From Delphinus delphis (lineage: Eukaryota; Chordata; Mammalia; Artiodactyla; Delphinidae), in contig NC_082694.2 in the NCBI RefSeq assembly GCF_949987515.2, positions 70,430,080-70,494,079 of the forward strand: a stretch of 64,000 nt of DNA, in the 5' to 3' direction. Shown one piece after another: positions 33,858 through 46,820 of this stretch (within the stretch, counting starts at the first letter, position 1; every line of letters begins with the position of its first letter). A program made the position numbers and the translations under genes. The notes beneath the pieces were generated by a model. The model worked only from the letters and a program-made list of their open reading frames with translations, made no database searches and had not been told where the DNA came from.

Positions 33858-35580
33858 CCCTGGGAGGTTGTATTTGCTATTCAGAACTCTGTAGTAATGG
33901 AGTGCAGTCACTGAATATTTTTTATTGGAACGTAGAGAACTTTTTCAGATTTGTAAAATCAAACAAACAAACCAAAAAACCCAATCTCTAGGGCTTTACC
34001 AATGTTTACTTTCCCTGGCTTTTTTTTTTTTTTTTTTTTTTTAATCTGAAAGAGAAGAGAAAAGAAAAGAAGTATTAGGGGAAGGATAGTTGAGAATTTT
34101 CCTGAAATAAGCAAGGAAGTTAGTTCTCTTATAGGGGAGTTTGATTAGTTCCAGTTAAGAACGTGTTAGTGACAAGCACAGTGATCTCTGACTTCTAAAT
34201 TTAAGGAGCATCCGGAGAAAAACTGACAGGAGTTTTGCTGGCAGAAAATGAACTTACACAAGAAGTTTTGACACCTAGGTGCTTTGAAGTAACTGAGAGC
34301 TGGAAGTTAAGACATTAACAAAAAGATTCAGGGGAAGTGAGGGTTACTTAACACTTAGGTGTAGTATAGAGACTTTCTGGAAACATTTCTAGAGCCTGCT
34401 TTCTTTCCTTTAGTCTTTACTGTGGGATTTACTTAACTTCTGCCTGCAGACTTAGTCTAGCTCTGGAACACATTGCTTCCCTGACAGGGCTAATGAGGGT
34501 CCAGACGTTTTGCTGCACTAGCCTCCTGACCCTGTTTAACTGTGACCTAAGGTCTGCGCAGCACCAGGGCTTGGGGACCTGTATTCTTTCCTGAGTCCTG
34601 GAGTCGTCGTGTTTGCCCTGGAGGGGGTGATGTGGCACAGTGGAAAGAGAATAGGCTTTATGTCAGATTGGTTGCCTACTCCGCGAATTACTAGCTTTGG
34701 AATGTTAGGCCAAGTTAACTAACCACTTAGGCTCTAAATTTCCTCATCTGATTCTGCCATTCACATTCCTTATTTGCTCCTCAAGCCTAGCACAGTCTCA
34801 TCTTTTCATTCTAGTTTTTTTTAAGAGTAATGGTTTCCAAAGTGGGAGGCGTGCAAAATGATCTTCTAGGCAGGGTATAACAAGAAAAAAAAATGGGCAA
34901 TTAACTTTACTAATATTTAAATCATAGTTTGACACTTTACTCCGTCTGTATGTCTGATGATATACATCAGGTACGGAAAGTGAGGTAACTTGAAGGGAGG
35001 ATCATGGGCACGCCACAACCTGGAGGGGCCGACAGTGTGAGCCTCCTTATTTGTTTGCTTACATTCTATTTGGACATACTACAGTTAACCTCTACCTGGT
35101 CTAGGGATCTTTCAGATTATATTATCTGATTTGCATGAAATGAAGCTTGCTGAATGAATAGACAAAGGGCTTAAAAAGATTCCTGCAAAGAATCTTCGGA
35201 TTGAAGTTTCAGATTCAACTGAAGACTGAAGTGCTAATGCAAGGACACATGAACAGCAGGAAACAAACGGAGCTGGTACTTCTATTTATATTAGGAGCTT
35301 GTTTTCAGTCACATGCAAAGTACAAAACAATAATGGTCTTAGCAGATTGAAAAGGAATCACTAAAAAAACCCCCCAAAAAACCCTTAACATTGTTAAAAA
35401 TACTATTTGATGTATGGGTTTATATATACCATTGAGTATATTGTGCCTTAAGGTATTTGCTTAATGATATTATGAGGCTAATATGGTCAGTTATTTTAAA
35501 ATGAAGCCTTCCAAATATGAAGACAAACTTACTGAGCTTTTTTCAGTGATGATTATAGTTGTGTGCTAATTACTATCTTT
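33858..35580. other. DTNB intron 1, mostly unique DNA
   Basis: Contains a T22 tract at 34021-34042, the MIR at 34625 and a faint DNA-transposon trace near 34830. Nothing else is recognised. Confidence 0.45.
34625..34755 (+). repeat. MIR element (+)
   Basis: GTGGCACAGTGGAAAGAGAAT, then TACTAGCTTTGGAATGTTAGG and CTCTAAATTTCCTCATCTG. Confidence 0.65.
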
Positions 35581-35860
35581 TATTTTTTTTGCCTGCATCA
35601 GGTCTTGGTTGCGGCATGCGGGCTCTTCGTTGTGGCGTGCGGATTTCTCTCTAGTTGTGGCTCAAGGGTTTCTCTCTAGTTGTGGCACGCGGGCTCCAGA
35701 GCATGTGGGCTCTGTAGTTTGAGGCACTTGGGCTCTAGGTGAGGCGCGCGGCTTAGTTTCCCCAAGGCATGTGGGATCTTAGTTCCCCGACCAGGGATCA
35801 AACCCATGCCCCCTGCATTGGAAGGCGGATTCTTTACCACTGGACTACCAGAGAGGTCCC
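35581..35860 (-). mobile_element. CHR-type SINE (-), diverged subfamily
   Basis: GCCTGCATCAGGTCTTGGTTG to GGACTACCAGAGAGGTCC. It has a duplicated TTTCTCTCTAGTTGTGGC block near 35644-35680. Confidence 0.8.
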
Positions 35861-36454
35861 TGATTAATGTCTTAAAATTTTATTAACTTAATGATATATT
35901 TTTGGAAATTTCTTTGGAGATTTCTTACTTCAGGAGTAAAAGACAAAAAGCCATAACTTTTCTTCTTCCCGTTTTAGTAAAACTGGCTGAAATAATACAT
36001 AGACAAAAATAACAGTTTTAGTTTGGTGACAAACTAAAAATCCATCCTTTGTTAGCAATACTGTTGGGATACTCGTAGAAGACATTGCTGAGGTTTTGAA
36101 ATAATAAATATTATACCAAGTTATGGAGTTCGTGAGCGTTTCTGTATATTTCGATAAAAGTTCAGAGGTTATGGTTTTTGGTGTAGTCCATTTTAATAAC
36201 AAAAGGTATAGAGACCTGCCTCTTTAACCCTCCAGACCACTAAAGGAAAGGTTTACCAGAGAATATACTCTAATGACTTAAAATTTTATTATGAAATAGG
36301 GCATATAAAGCATAAAGAATAGTACAGTGTACCCACAGCCCTGCCTAATAAATAATCATAGCTAATAGAGTTGGTATTCCTCTGCAGTCACATTATTCTA
36401 CTTCCACCTCCAGAGGACTTTGCTTTTCTGAATTTGGTGATGCATGTTTTATGT

Positions 36455-37340
36455 GCACTTGTAAAGAATTTGTATTTTGTCATTATTGGGTGGGTTGTTC
36501 CACAAATGTCAATTAGATCTAGTTGGCTGATGGTGAAGTTGAGTCCTTCCATATTCATCTCGACTTTCTACGTGTATTGAGCATAGAAGAGTGTTGAAGT
36601 CTCCAAGTATAAGTGGATTTGTCTCTTTCTCCTTTCAGTTCTATCAATTTTTGCTTATTTTAAAGTACTGTGGTTAGGTACAGAGACATTTAAGATTATG
36701 TCTTATTAAATAATTCTGTATGTTAGAGGCCCAACAATACAATTTTATTGTTTTATCTATATTGTATTGTTTTATCTATATTGTATTAAAAAGCAATTGT
36801 TTTTTAAGTCAGTTAAGAGAATAAAGGAGAAGAAATATGTAATTGTACTGTCTTTAAAAAACTGAACTTTACTTTTTTAGAACAGTTTTAGATTTACTGA
36901 AAAATTGAACAATAATAGTTTCTATATGTATCCTACACCCTGTTCCCTCTGTTATTAGCATCTTACATTAGTATGGTTCATTTCTTGCAGTTAATGAACC
37001 AGTGATGATACATCATTATTAACTAAAATCCATACTTTCTTCAGATTTCCTTAGCGTTTACCTAATGGCCTTTTTCTGTTCCAGAATCCCATCTAGGATA
37101 CCACATTACATTTAGTTGTCCTCTCCTGAGACTTCTCTTGGGTTTGTCGGTTTCTTGGCTTTTTCTGGTCAAGTTTTTGATGAAACTTGACACTTCTGAG
37201 GAGTATTGGTCAGGTATTTTGTAAATTTCCCTCAATTGAGATTTGCCTGATGTTTTCCTCATGATTAGACTGGGTTTATGGGTTTTGGAGGGGAAGACCA
37301 CAGAGGTAAAATGCCATTTTCATCACATCGTGTCAAGGGT
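36455..37340 (-). mobile_element. Old L1 fragments (-)
   Basis: Two blocks: GGGTGGGTTGTTCCACAAATG ... GTTGAAGTCTCCAAGTATAAG (ORF2 region) and, from 36880, AGAACAGTTTTAGATTTACTG ... TAGCATCTTACATTAGTATGG (3' UTR). Confidence 0.7.
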
Positions 37341-38385
37341 CCATACTGTCAGCATAATTTATCACTGTTGGTGTTGTACTTGATCACCTAGCTGAGGTAG
37401 TGTTTATCAGGTTTCTCCACTGTCAAGTTATTTCCCCCTCCCCCTTCACCTCTTTGGAAGGAAGCCACTGTGTGCAGCTCACACTTAAGGAGGAAGGAGT
37501 TATGTTCCACCTTCTTCAGGGCAGAGTCTCCATGTCAGTTATTTGGAATTTTTCTGTACAGGATATTTGTCGATTCTTCATTCTCATGTATCAGTATCAA
37601 CTTAAGGATATTTAATACTACTTTATTTTGTTGCTGAAATTTTTCCCACTTTGGCCATTGGGAGCTCTTTCAGTTAGCCTCTGTGTCCCTTTGATATACC
37701 CCTATCATATGGTTTTGTTCCTCCCAGGACTTCTTTACTTTCTATACTACAAGATGCTCCAGGCTCATTGTGTATATTTCTTGCCTCAGGCATTTCTGGG
37801 AGGAGCCCTAGTTCCTTTTATTGAAGAATGGTGGTATAAACAAAAATTTGGCCACTAAATGTGCTGAGTGCTTTGGGATACTTTTGTTTCTAGGCCCTCT
37901 CAGTTGACAGAGCAAGGACATGTATATGTGTATACTAATTCATATACACGTACCTACAAATGCTTTTATATGTAACTATCCATATATCTATATTGAGTAA
38001 ACCATGAAGGTATACTGATGTCTCCAATTGTAATCCATTCCATTACCACCTGGATCATTATAGCTTCTCACCTTGCTTATCTGTAACCTCACACTTCACC
38101 ATCTGCCATCTGTTTACTTAATTGTTCAGTTATGCATACATGCATAGCAGTATTAGAATTCTTAACCCATAGCCTGTGGGAAACCAGAGTACAGTACTTA
38201 TATATATTTTATTTTGCCTTTAGTTTTAACAGACTCTGTTCACTTCTAGAGTTACTTAGGTTACTATACTTTCCCCCCACCGTTCAGTGAGGCTGTTTCA
38301 TACATTTGTAATACAGTTAGATTGTTTTGTTATATTCTCCATTTCATTCTGGGGTTCTTTGACCCCCTAAAGGATTACTATGGTG

Positions 38386-38617
38386 TTTTTTTTTTTTTTT
38401 TTTTTTTTTGCGGTACGCAGGCCTCTCACTGTTGTGGCCTCTCCCGTTGCGGAGCACAGGCTCCGGACGCTCAGGCTCCGAACGCGCAGGCTCAGCGGCC
38501 ATGGCTCACGGGCCCAGCCGCTCCGCGGCATGTGGAATCTTCCCGGACCGGGGCACGAACCTGTGTCCCCTGCATCGGCAGGCGGACTCTCAACCACTGC
38601 GCCACCAGGGAAGACCC
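38386..38617 (-). mobile_element. Short CHR-type SINE (-)
   Basis: T run, GCGGTACGCAGGCCTCTCAC to GCCACCAGGGAAGACC; TSD CCCCTAAAGGATTA. An internal GGCTCCG.ACGC.CA unit is duplicated near 38459-38490. Confidence 0.94.
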
Positions 38618-38639
38618 CCCTAAAGGATTAAAAAAAATT

Positions 38640-39990
38640 TTTTTTACATACATTAAGGTCCACTCTGTGTTGTAATTTTCTTTGGTTTTCACAAATGTGT
38701 GGTGTCAGTGTCCACCATTACAGTATCACACGGAAGTTTTATCACCCTCGAACTTCCCCTGTGCTTCACCTATTCATTCCTCTTCCCTTCTTCCCAAATC
38801 TCTGGCAACCACTGATTATTTTACCATCTGTATTGCTTTGTTTTTTCTAGAAGGTCATAAAATTGGAATCATATAGTATGTAGCCTTTTCAGACTGGCTT
38901 TTTTCACTTAGCAATACGCATTTAAGCTTCAGGTTTTTTCATGGCTTGATAGCTTATTTATTACTGCTGAATAATATTCCATTTATGAAAGTAGTAGTTT
39001 CTTTATTCACCTATTGAAGGGCATCTTGGTTGCTTTCAGTATTTGGCAGTTGTGAATAAAGCTGGTATAAACATTTGGGTGCAAGTTTTGTGTGAATATA
39101 CATTTTCCACTTAGTTGGTTAAATACCTAGTGCAATTACTGAATAGTATGGTAAGACTATGATTAGTTTTGTAAGAGACTGCAAAACCGTTTTCCAACCA
39201 GGCTGTCTGTGCATTCCCACTAGCAATGGATGAGAGTTCCTGTTGCTCTACATTCTTGTCATCATTTGCTATTGACAGTTTTTTGGATTTTAGCCGTTCT
39301 AATAGGTGTATAGTGGTATCTCGTTGTTTTACTTTGTAATTTCCTAATGACAAATGCAGTTGAACCTCTTTTCATATGCTTACCATCCGTATAATTTCTT
39401 TGGTAAGGTATCTGTTCAGATCTTTTGATCATTAAATTTATTTATTTATTTTTTGGCTGGGTTGGGTCTTCGTTGCTGCGCACGGGCTTTCTCTAGTTGC
39501 GGCTAGCGGGGGCTGCTCTTCGTTGCGGTGCACGGGCTTCTCACTGTGGTGGCTTCTCTTGTTGCGGAGCACGGGCTCTAGGTGCGCGGGCTTCAGTAGT
39601 TGTGGCACTCGGGCTGAGTAGTTGTGGCTTGAGGGCTCTAGAGCACTGGCTTAGTTGCTCCGTGGCATGTGGGATCTTCCCACACCAGGGCTCAAATCTG
39701 TGTCCCCTGCATTGGCAGGCGGATTCTTAACCACTGCACCACCAGGGAAGCCCTGATCATTTAAAAATTGGGCTGTTTTCTTATTGTTGAGTTTTAAGAG
39801 TTCTTTTCATAATTTGAATACAAGTTCTTCATCAGATATGTGTTTTGAAAATATTTCTTTCACTCTGGGGCTTGTCTTTTCATTCTGTTCATAGTATCTT
39901 TTGCAGAGCAGTTAATTTTGATAAGATGCAGCTTATCAGTTTTTCCTTTCATGAATCGTGCATTTTTTCAGTTTGGCCTTGGGCTTGGGT
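38640..39990 (-). mobile_element. Old L1 3' half (-), split by a SINE
   Basis: GTCCACCATTACAGTATCACA, CTCTGGCAACCACTGATTATT, GAAGGGCATCTTGGTTGCTTT, GGGGCTTGTCTTTTCATTCTG. Confidence 0.88.
39437..39753 (-). mobile_element. Long CHR-type SINE (-) inside L1
   Basis: TTGGCTGGGTTGGGTCTTCG to CCACCAGGGAAGCCC; TSD TGATCATTAAA/TGATCATTTAA. Confidence 0.93.
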
Positions 39991-40307
39991 CATTAAATAA
40001 TCTTTTCTAGGAAGCTAACAGTTTCAGCTCCTTTCAGATGGAAGAAACTTTGCTTACATTCTCATAGCTAGGACTCTCGTCTTCTTTCATTTTGTAGACT
40101 AAAGCTGTACTCTGGTTCTTCGTTTTTTTAATTTTACTTTAAAGATGTTAACTGTTGCATTGTTCGCAGAAGTAGATAGTTGGAAATAATTGTCAACAGT
40201 CAAGGCTTGGATGAATGATCGTGATAAAATTCCATTCTGTCATTCAGAATTGTGGTTTTGAAGAGTATTCAGTGACATGGAAAGGTGTTCAAATATATTG
40301 TTAAAGT

Positions 40308-40735
40308 TTTCCCCCACCTTTTTTGAGCTATAATGACAAATAAAATTGTATATGTTTAAAGTGTACAACATAATTTGATAAATGTATATACATTGTGCAG
40401 TGATTACTGCAATTAAGTTAATTAGCTCATTCTTTTTTGTGTGTGGCGGTGGTGGTTTAAGATCTACTCTCTTAGCAAATTTCAGATATACAGTAGAGTA
40501 TTATCAACTACAGTCACCATGCTGTGCATTTGATCCCCAGGATTTATTCATCTTGTAACTGAAAGTTTGTATGCTTTGTATTTCCCCGTTTCTCCCACCC
40601 CCCCAGCCCCTGGCAGCTACCAATCTACTCTGCTTCTATGATGAGTTTGACTTTTTTTGGTATTATTAGATTCCACATATGAGTGAGATTACATAGTATT
40701 TGTCTTTTCTCTGTCTGGCTTATTTCACTTTGTGT
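40308..40735 (-). mobile_element. L1 3'-end fragment (-)
   Basis: TTTAAAGTGTACAACATAATT, AACTACAGTCACCATGCTGTG, ATTAGATTCCACATATGAGTG. Confidence 0.82.
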
Positions 40736-40739
40736 TCTG

Positions 40740-43124
40740 ATTATTTTTAATTGGGTGGAATGAAGCCCCTAAGTAGGGTGATCAGGATCCTGTGAAGATC
40801 AAACACGTTTGAATAAATGTACCTAGTAGATTTCACAGGATGAACCACAGGAAGAAGGGGTTGCAGAGTCCTGAGATCACGGTGTCAGAGAATTTTATTT
40901 GTACATTCATGTGGACAAAGATTTTTGGCAGTTGAAATGGGAAAAAAGGGTGGATGTGAGAGTGATTATGAGGAAGGAAATGGCAGTGTTTGAAATCAGA
41001 GTTAGTATGTGAAGTGAATGATAAGGAGGTGTTGGTTACTTCTAGATTATGAGGCTCAGAAAAGGCAAAGTGCCAGGAGTCCAAGTGGAAGGAAGAAGAG
41101 ACATGTGTTTACATTCATGTAACTGTTGATCTTTAAAGTTATATCAGGAAGACAAGGACGTAATCAGGTGTAGTAGGGTCAGATCTTTGTTGAGTGTGGA
41201 CTGTTAAAATCATAATTACAAAGATGGAGGTATGAGGATCCATGGAGCACTGGAATGGAGTCATGCTAAGGCCTGGGGAAATCATTTATAGTAATCTTAA
41301 TTTATGTGTACCCCATACATTTGGATTTTATGAAATCTGAACTATAAGCTTGGTTGAAATGAAAAGACTTAATATTTTAGTTTGAGTTCTGTCAGAAGCT
41401 GACTCTTAGACAAGGATTTGCGTGCAAGTATTTTGTTTTGGAGGTTATCCCTGCAAACATCAGCAGGGGACCGGGAGGTGAGATGGGGAAGGGAAGTTAG
41501 CAGATAAGGGTTTTGTTATCAAGCAAGTTACCACTGTGGGTGACAGAAGCTTATTCCCACTGGGGAACTCTAGGAGCCTGTGTAAAACATGTCCTCAGAT
41601 TTATACCCTTTTAGGAGGCAAGGTAGGTAGAGTATATACCAACTAAGTCAATCATTGGTTAAGACTTTCTAGGGAGTGGTAAATTTATAGCATTTCAGGC
41701 CTGACATGCAAGGAACAAAATGGACTTCAGAGGTCAGAGAAAGCCTCGTTTCTCTGTTTAAACAGACAAACAAACAAACAAAATTCAGATGCTGTCAGTC
41801 AGTATAGAAGGATTCAGTAAAGGCCAGGAGATACGGGGAAGGGGAACACCCTATTAACTGTTTCCTTAATACTTGCTCTGCAGTTCCAGCATCTCCAGTT
41901 CATTTTCTCTAGGCCACCAAAACCCGCATGCCCAGCTTAAATGAGCCAGTCTAGTGGCATATTAGGACTGGCGCCAGGTGTCCTTTTCAGAATATTAAAT
42001 CCTGCGTCATGGGTTGAGTACCGCCATGGCAACAAACTTTGTCTTACTTTACACTTGGCTCAAGTTCAGCACTCTCAAGGTCCATTCCCAGGTATGTTCT
42101 TCCAGTTCCTGTTAGTGCATATCGTCAGGTCCAGCAGCTGTTTTGATGAATCAGCCCTTTTCCATCCAAAGCAGGGACAGTACCTTCCCTTTCTGATGAT
42201 GTAAGACTTGACCCTAGTTATTAGCATAGAAGCAGTGAGGGAGGAAGAAACAGATCCTGAGGAGGGTCAGCATCTTTCTAGGCATGCATCTCAGATGAGA
42301 ACTTTGCATAGTCTTTAGGCAGAGGAGACTGCCCTTGTAGCAAGAGCAGAGAGCCACTTCTTCAGGCCTATAGGGTTCAGGGGAATCTTGGCTGGACTAT
42401 GAATTCAGTCTTCTTTGTTAAGCTGCCTACTTTCATAAACAGAATTTGAGCCTGATTTTTAGCACAATCTGCTCTCAAGTTGTGGGAGCTGAGGGTTCCT
42501 TAAAAAGTGCTGCCATGGAGGTCTCTGGCTCTCATAGCATGCTCTGAGTTGGTACTTGGCTGATTTAAGCCTTGACATTTTCTTTCTTCTGTGCATCCGT
42601 CCTACTTAACAAAAGCTCAACCATTTAATTGTCTTTAAAATTCCCAGTCCTCCTGTCTCTCTCAAATGCTAAAGCTATTGTATAAGCCAATTATCTTCTT
42701 CTACCTGTGTCCCGTACTAGCTCCACCACTTCATGAGTCTTAGTACTATCCATGCAGCAGCACACCAGGGGTTCTCACCAAGCTACTTACTACCAGCACT
42801 GGGATCCTTGTCATCTGTTGGCGAGTGATCCACTTACAGAATTCATCTTGAAGGACTGTTTTACAGGATCAAATCTGTCTTATTTTGGGTTACCCTAGAA
42901 GCAAATGCTCTATAAGGGCTCAAATGCAAATTAAAAAAAATTTTTTTTTTTTAAGATCCTAGGAAATACTGGTAGAAGAGTGGAGAAGTAAGACAGAGAA
43001 GAAAGTATCTAATAAAGGATTTCTTATCAGGCACCATGGGAAAGCCAGACGTGTAGTAATGCAGTATTAATTACTATTGCTTTAGGTTGGTTTGGCATGC
43101 TTTTACTTAAAGGACCAGATGGTA
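40740..43124. other. DTNB intron 1, old repeat-like DNA
   Basis: G/A-rich blocks at 40800-41270 resemble the unassigned ancient repeat at 20.0-20.9 kb. 41375-41600 (GACAAGGATTTGCGTGCAAG, GGAGGTTATCCCTGCAAAC) resembles another old repeat. No coding evidence. Confidence 0.4.
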
Positions 43125-43285
43125 ATTATTTTAGACGTTGCATGCCAGATGCTCTCTGTTGAAAACACTCGACTCTGCCGTTGTAGCATGAGAGCATCCT
43201 TAGACAATACATAAATGAATAGGTTTGGCTGTGTTCCAGTAAAACTTCATTTGCAAAAACAGGTGGCAGGTCAGATCTGGTCCAG
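43125..43285 (-). repeat. Ancient DNA-transposon-type repeat, copy 1
   Basis: CTCTGCCGTTGTAGCATGAGA, CTGTGTTCCAGTAAAACTTC and GCAAAAACAGGTGGCAGGTC match an old hAT-type MER repeat. The related copy is at 48605. Confidence 0.5.
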
Positions 43286-43896
43286 GTACTATAGTTTCTC
43301 TAGCGTGCTCTCTTGCTTCCAATGCCACAGTAATCACACATGCAGATGTGGGCTCTGAAGTGGCATCGGCAGTACTTGTAGTTTCGTGGTCATCCAGATG
43401 ATCTAAAATATGTTTATGTTAATTTTTTTGAAGATTAATCTGGAAATAAAGACAAAATTTAGAAAACTGTAATGAAAAACTTAGGGATCTCCAGGAATTC
43501 ATAATTCTACTTTGAGAAAAAGTGATTTAAAGAAATAGCAAAAGTAGAAGTATATAATAAATTATATATATTATAAAGGACATTATGATTCTCTGTTTTA
43601 ATCTGTGTTTAGCATTTAAAATTTGTATTACCCAGTGGGAGACCAAGTTTGGGGACAGGGAGGAGGCTTTTGAATATCTTCGTTTCATTATAATTATAGG
43701 CTCCTGGTACCAACTCTTGTTTTTTTCTCTAGGACCGACATTTCATTAGATGTTTGCTGTTTCTGGTTGCTTTTTCTTTGGCTTACTTTCTTTCCGTTTA
43801 AAACTGTTTTCTCTTGGGGGCAAATTGTTAGGTAACCATCATGTACATTGAAGCCTATTTGGTAACATTTCAGTGATCTAGGAAAGGGATAGTTTT

Positions 43897-44093
43897 TTTT
43901 GGCCGTACACGGGCCTCTCACTGTTGTGGCCTCTCCCGTTGCGGAGCACAGGCTCCGGACGCGCAGGCTCAGCGGCCATGGCTCACGGGCCCAGCCGCTA
44001 CGCAGCATGTGGGAACTTCCCAGACCGGGGCACGAACCCATGTCCCCTGCATCGGCAGGTGGACTCTCAACCACTGCGCCACCAGGGAAGCCC
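43897..44093 (-). mobile_element. Short CHR-type SINE (-) with perfect 16-bp TSD
   Basis: GGCCGTACACGGGCCTCTCAC to GCCACCAGGGAAGCCC. GGAAAGGGATAGTTTT flanks it exactly at 43881-43896 and 44094-44109. Confidence 0.96.
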
Positions 44094-44509
44094 GGAAAGG
44101 GATAGTTTTAATGATCAAAATATTAATTGCAGAATGGTAAGGAATATATTTACATTATAAATTTTCTTTAGGATATATTTATAACTAAACTTTCAGCAGG
44201 CACTTTGCTTTAATAGATATGTAATTTGTGTAGTCACCATTTAATTCGTGATTCTGACGTATTCGACAATGTTATATAAATCACTCCATGATTTACAGCA
44301 GTTTAATCTTCTTAGGGATATTTAGCTTATGCTATTTGTTTAGATATTTTTTTCTTCATAGAGTAAGGCGAAGTTTGGCTGAGATGTCACAGATTTTGCA
44401 TCAGTAGGGTCCATGCAATGGGCTATTGTGTTCTAGCTTTTTAAGCATAAAGATTTGAAAATATGCATCTAGAGGCAAAAATTATGAAAGAAGTTTAATG
44501 AAAGGGTTG

Positions 44510-44690
44510 GGATTCTACTCTACCGCTTCTGAGTTGTGTGTCCTTGAGCAAGTTAGTGTTCTTTTCTAGGCATCCGTTTCCTAATCTGTAAAATGGGGAT
44601 AATAATAATGCCAGCACCCAGAGTTGTTGGGAGGATTAAATGAGATAATGCATGGAAAGAGTTTTTTCTTAAACAAAGTGTCTGGCATAG
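44510..44690 (+). repeat. MIR element (+)
   Basis: GTGTCCTTGAGCAAGTTAGTG, TTCCTAATCTGTAAAATGGGG, GTTGGGAGGATTAAATGAGA. Confidence 0.85.
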
Positions 44691-45227
44691 CCAAAGTCAT
44701 GTGATTAAAAACTTACATTTAGGAGTTCTTTGAGTTTGTGGATGAATACCTTTTTTGTTTAATACTTTTTAATATAAAAATAAAAGATTCTATTTATACT
44801 TTTTATGTATAAGCTAATTATCCTGATGTTCTTTATTATAGACTTTCATTATAATTATTACCTAAATCATCTTTAGTAACATGTTTATCTATGTAAAGCA
44901 GTAGGAATATGGGGAAGATGTCTCAACTAATCCAGGACTCTGCAGAGAAAACAAAGTTAGAAATAAGATGTGGCCCCATATTTTCAGCACAGGAAGCAAG
45001 TGTATGAGCTCATTTAAGTATTGACTTTATAATATTTTAGAAGCTATCAAATAAAGGGACAACAGTTTGTTTTTTTCTGTATCAGGCTTCTACTTTATTT
45101 TTACTGATATCCTTTTAATGTATGCATACACAGCTTGGTTTCTTGTACCTCTTCACAACAGACTGATAAGCACTTGGTGGAATTGTCAAATTACACATTG
45201 GTTTATTGTATCCTTCTTTGTCTCTAG

Positions 45228-45295
45228 GATGATTGAGGAAAGTGGGAACAAGCGGAAGACCATGGCAGAGAAGAGGCAGCTGTTCATAGAAATGC
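45228..45295 (+). CDS. DTNB: DTNB exon 2: start codon and first 22 residues
   Basis: The acceptor TTTGTCTCTAG precedes 45228, so a single G comes before the ATG at 45229. The exon encodes [15 protein letters not shown] and continues to Met22, ending with the first base (C) of an Arg codon; the donor is GTGAGT at 45296. These residues match the conserved N-terminus of beta-dystrobrevin; the alpha paralogue (DTNA) has a different string after MIE. The frame is open upstream into the intron only by chance, because the AG and pyrimidine tract mark the boundary. A second in-frame ATG (codon 12, 45262) lies in a near-perfect ACCATGG context and could serve as an alternative start. Confidence 0.96.
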
Positions 45296-46096
45296 GTGAG
45301 TCCTGAGTGCTTCTGGAATCCTGTTTGTATGTGTGGGAATGTTTTTTTTTTTTCCCCGATCAAGTCATAGCATTAATCATAAGTTTTATGTTACAAGCTT
45401 TAGAAAGGGAAGAATGGGAGTTAAAGAATCGTGCAGTTGGAGGACACCAAGCCAGAGCATATATTTTAATTGAATTGACTTGAATTGCTTTCTTCAAGGT
45501 CATAAATAAAAAGGCAGAAATGTTACCTAAAATATCTGTGAGTTTAAGGCATGCCAGTCAATTTAGACTTCTTGCTGTAACTCCATTGTTACCATGAGAT
45601 TGCAGGTGGTGATAGATAATTAATACATTATATTGTGTAAATTACCTTACACTAGATAAAGATTCTAAGGTAGCGAGGACTAAGTGTTAGGAAACACTTA
45701 GAACTGTAGGAAAAAGTAAAAGCAGGAATGTGTACTTTGGTATATTACTTTACTATATACCCTTTGAAATCTTCTGTTAAAAAATTCTTATATTGATGTA
45801 TTCTTATTTATTCTCATATATTCCTATATTCTTATATGTTTCTTATATGAAACTCAAAGAAAAAGATGGCCAGGAAGAGTAGGCAGTTCCCAGTATTTGA
45901 AGGATTGTTTTGTTTTGCGATTGCTTGTCTGTGTGACCTTGACCAGTGCGTTCACACTTGGTGGACCTCAAATTCCTTAGCCAGGAAATCAGGTTATTAG
46001 TTTGTACCAATGATTGTGAAACCTTTTAAAAGCACTGTGCTCCTTACAAGGACCTTCAACATGAGTGTCATAAAATTCGTTCTGCTTGGCTGAAGC

Positions 46097-46147
46097 GGGG
46101 GGGGGGGGGGTGGGGGGTGAGGGGGTGTGGGGGGGTGTGGGGGGGAA
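46097..46147 (+). other. G-quadruplex-prone tract in intron 2
   Basis: G14, then G6, G5, G7 and G7 runs separated by one to three bases on the transcribed-sense strand. It satisfies the four-run G3+ pattern many times over. Confidence 0.9.
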
Positions 46148-46579
46148 GTAGGAGTCAGCTTGAGATGGCCGCTGAGGCAGTTGCAGAATTCTAGAATTCT
46201 ACCTACCACAGAGTGAAAATCAGCAGATCAAGTCTCAGAAGACCCTTCCAACTATCAAGCTATTTTAAGTCTTTAGAGTCTTAGTAATGGGAGGCAGAGT
46301 TTGACTCAACTCAGACCTACGTTGTCCTGCCAGGCATAGCCTAGATAACTGTTCGTTAAAGGAGGAAAAGAAATTTGGGGCATTGGTTAGGCAGTCGGTC
46401 TGGGTGACCTTTAAGGACTTTTGTAGCTCTGAGTCGCTAACTGCTAGTCATCTAAGCCAGACAGCTTGGAGTCACTTCTCTCCACCTCACCTTTCACCTC
46501 CAAGGAAATGGCAAAGTGCAGCTGAGTGTTCCCTCAAAAGTGAGTCTTGAATCTGTCTGTTCCTCATACCATGATGGTG

Positions 46580-46800
46580 TTGAATCCAGGCTCTGCAGTC
46601 AGACTGCCTGGGTTTGGATCTAGGCTCCCTCACTTCCTGGCTGTATAACCTTGGGCAAGTTACCTTCTCTCTCTGTGCTACAGTTTCTTCATCCATAAAA
46701 TGGGAATTGTACCTACTTCATAGAACTATCATGAAGATTAAATGAGATAGTGTGACTAAAGCACTTAGCACATTCCTTTCCCAGATAAGTAGTTATTTAA
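46580..46800 (+). repeat. MIR element (+), nearly full length
   Basis: CAGTCAGACTGCCTGGGTTTG, CTGTATAACCTTGGGCAAGTT, TTCATCCATAAAATGGGAAT, ATTAAATGAGATAGTGTGAC. Confidence 0.88.
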
Positions 46801-46820
46801 TGTGGCTAGCTGTGTTTTTT

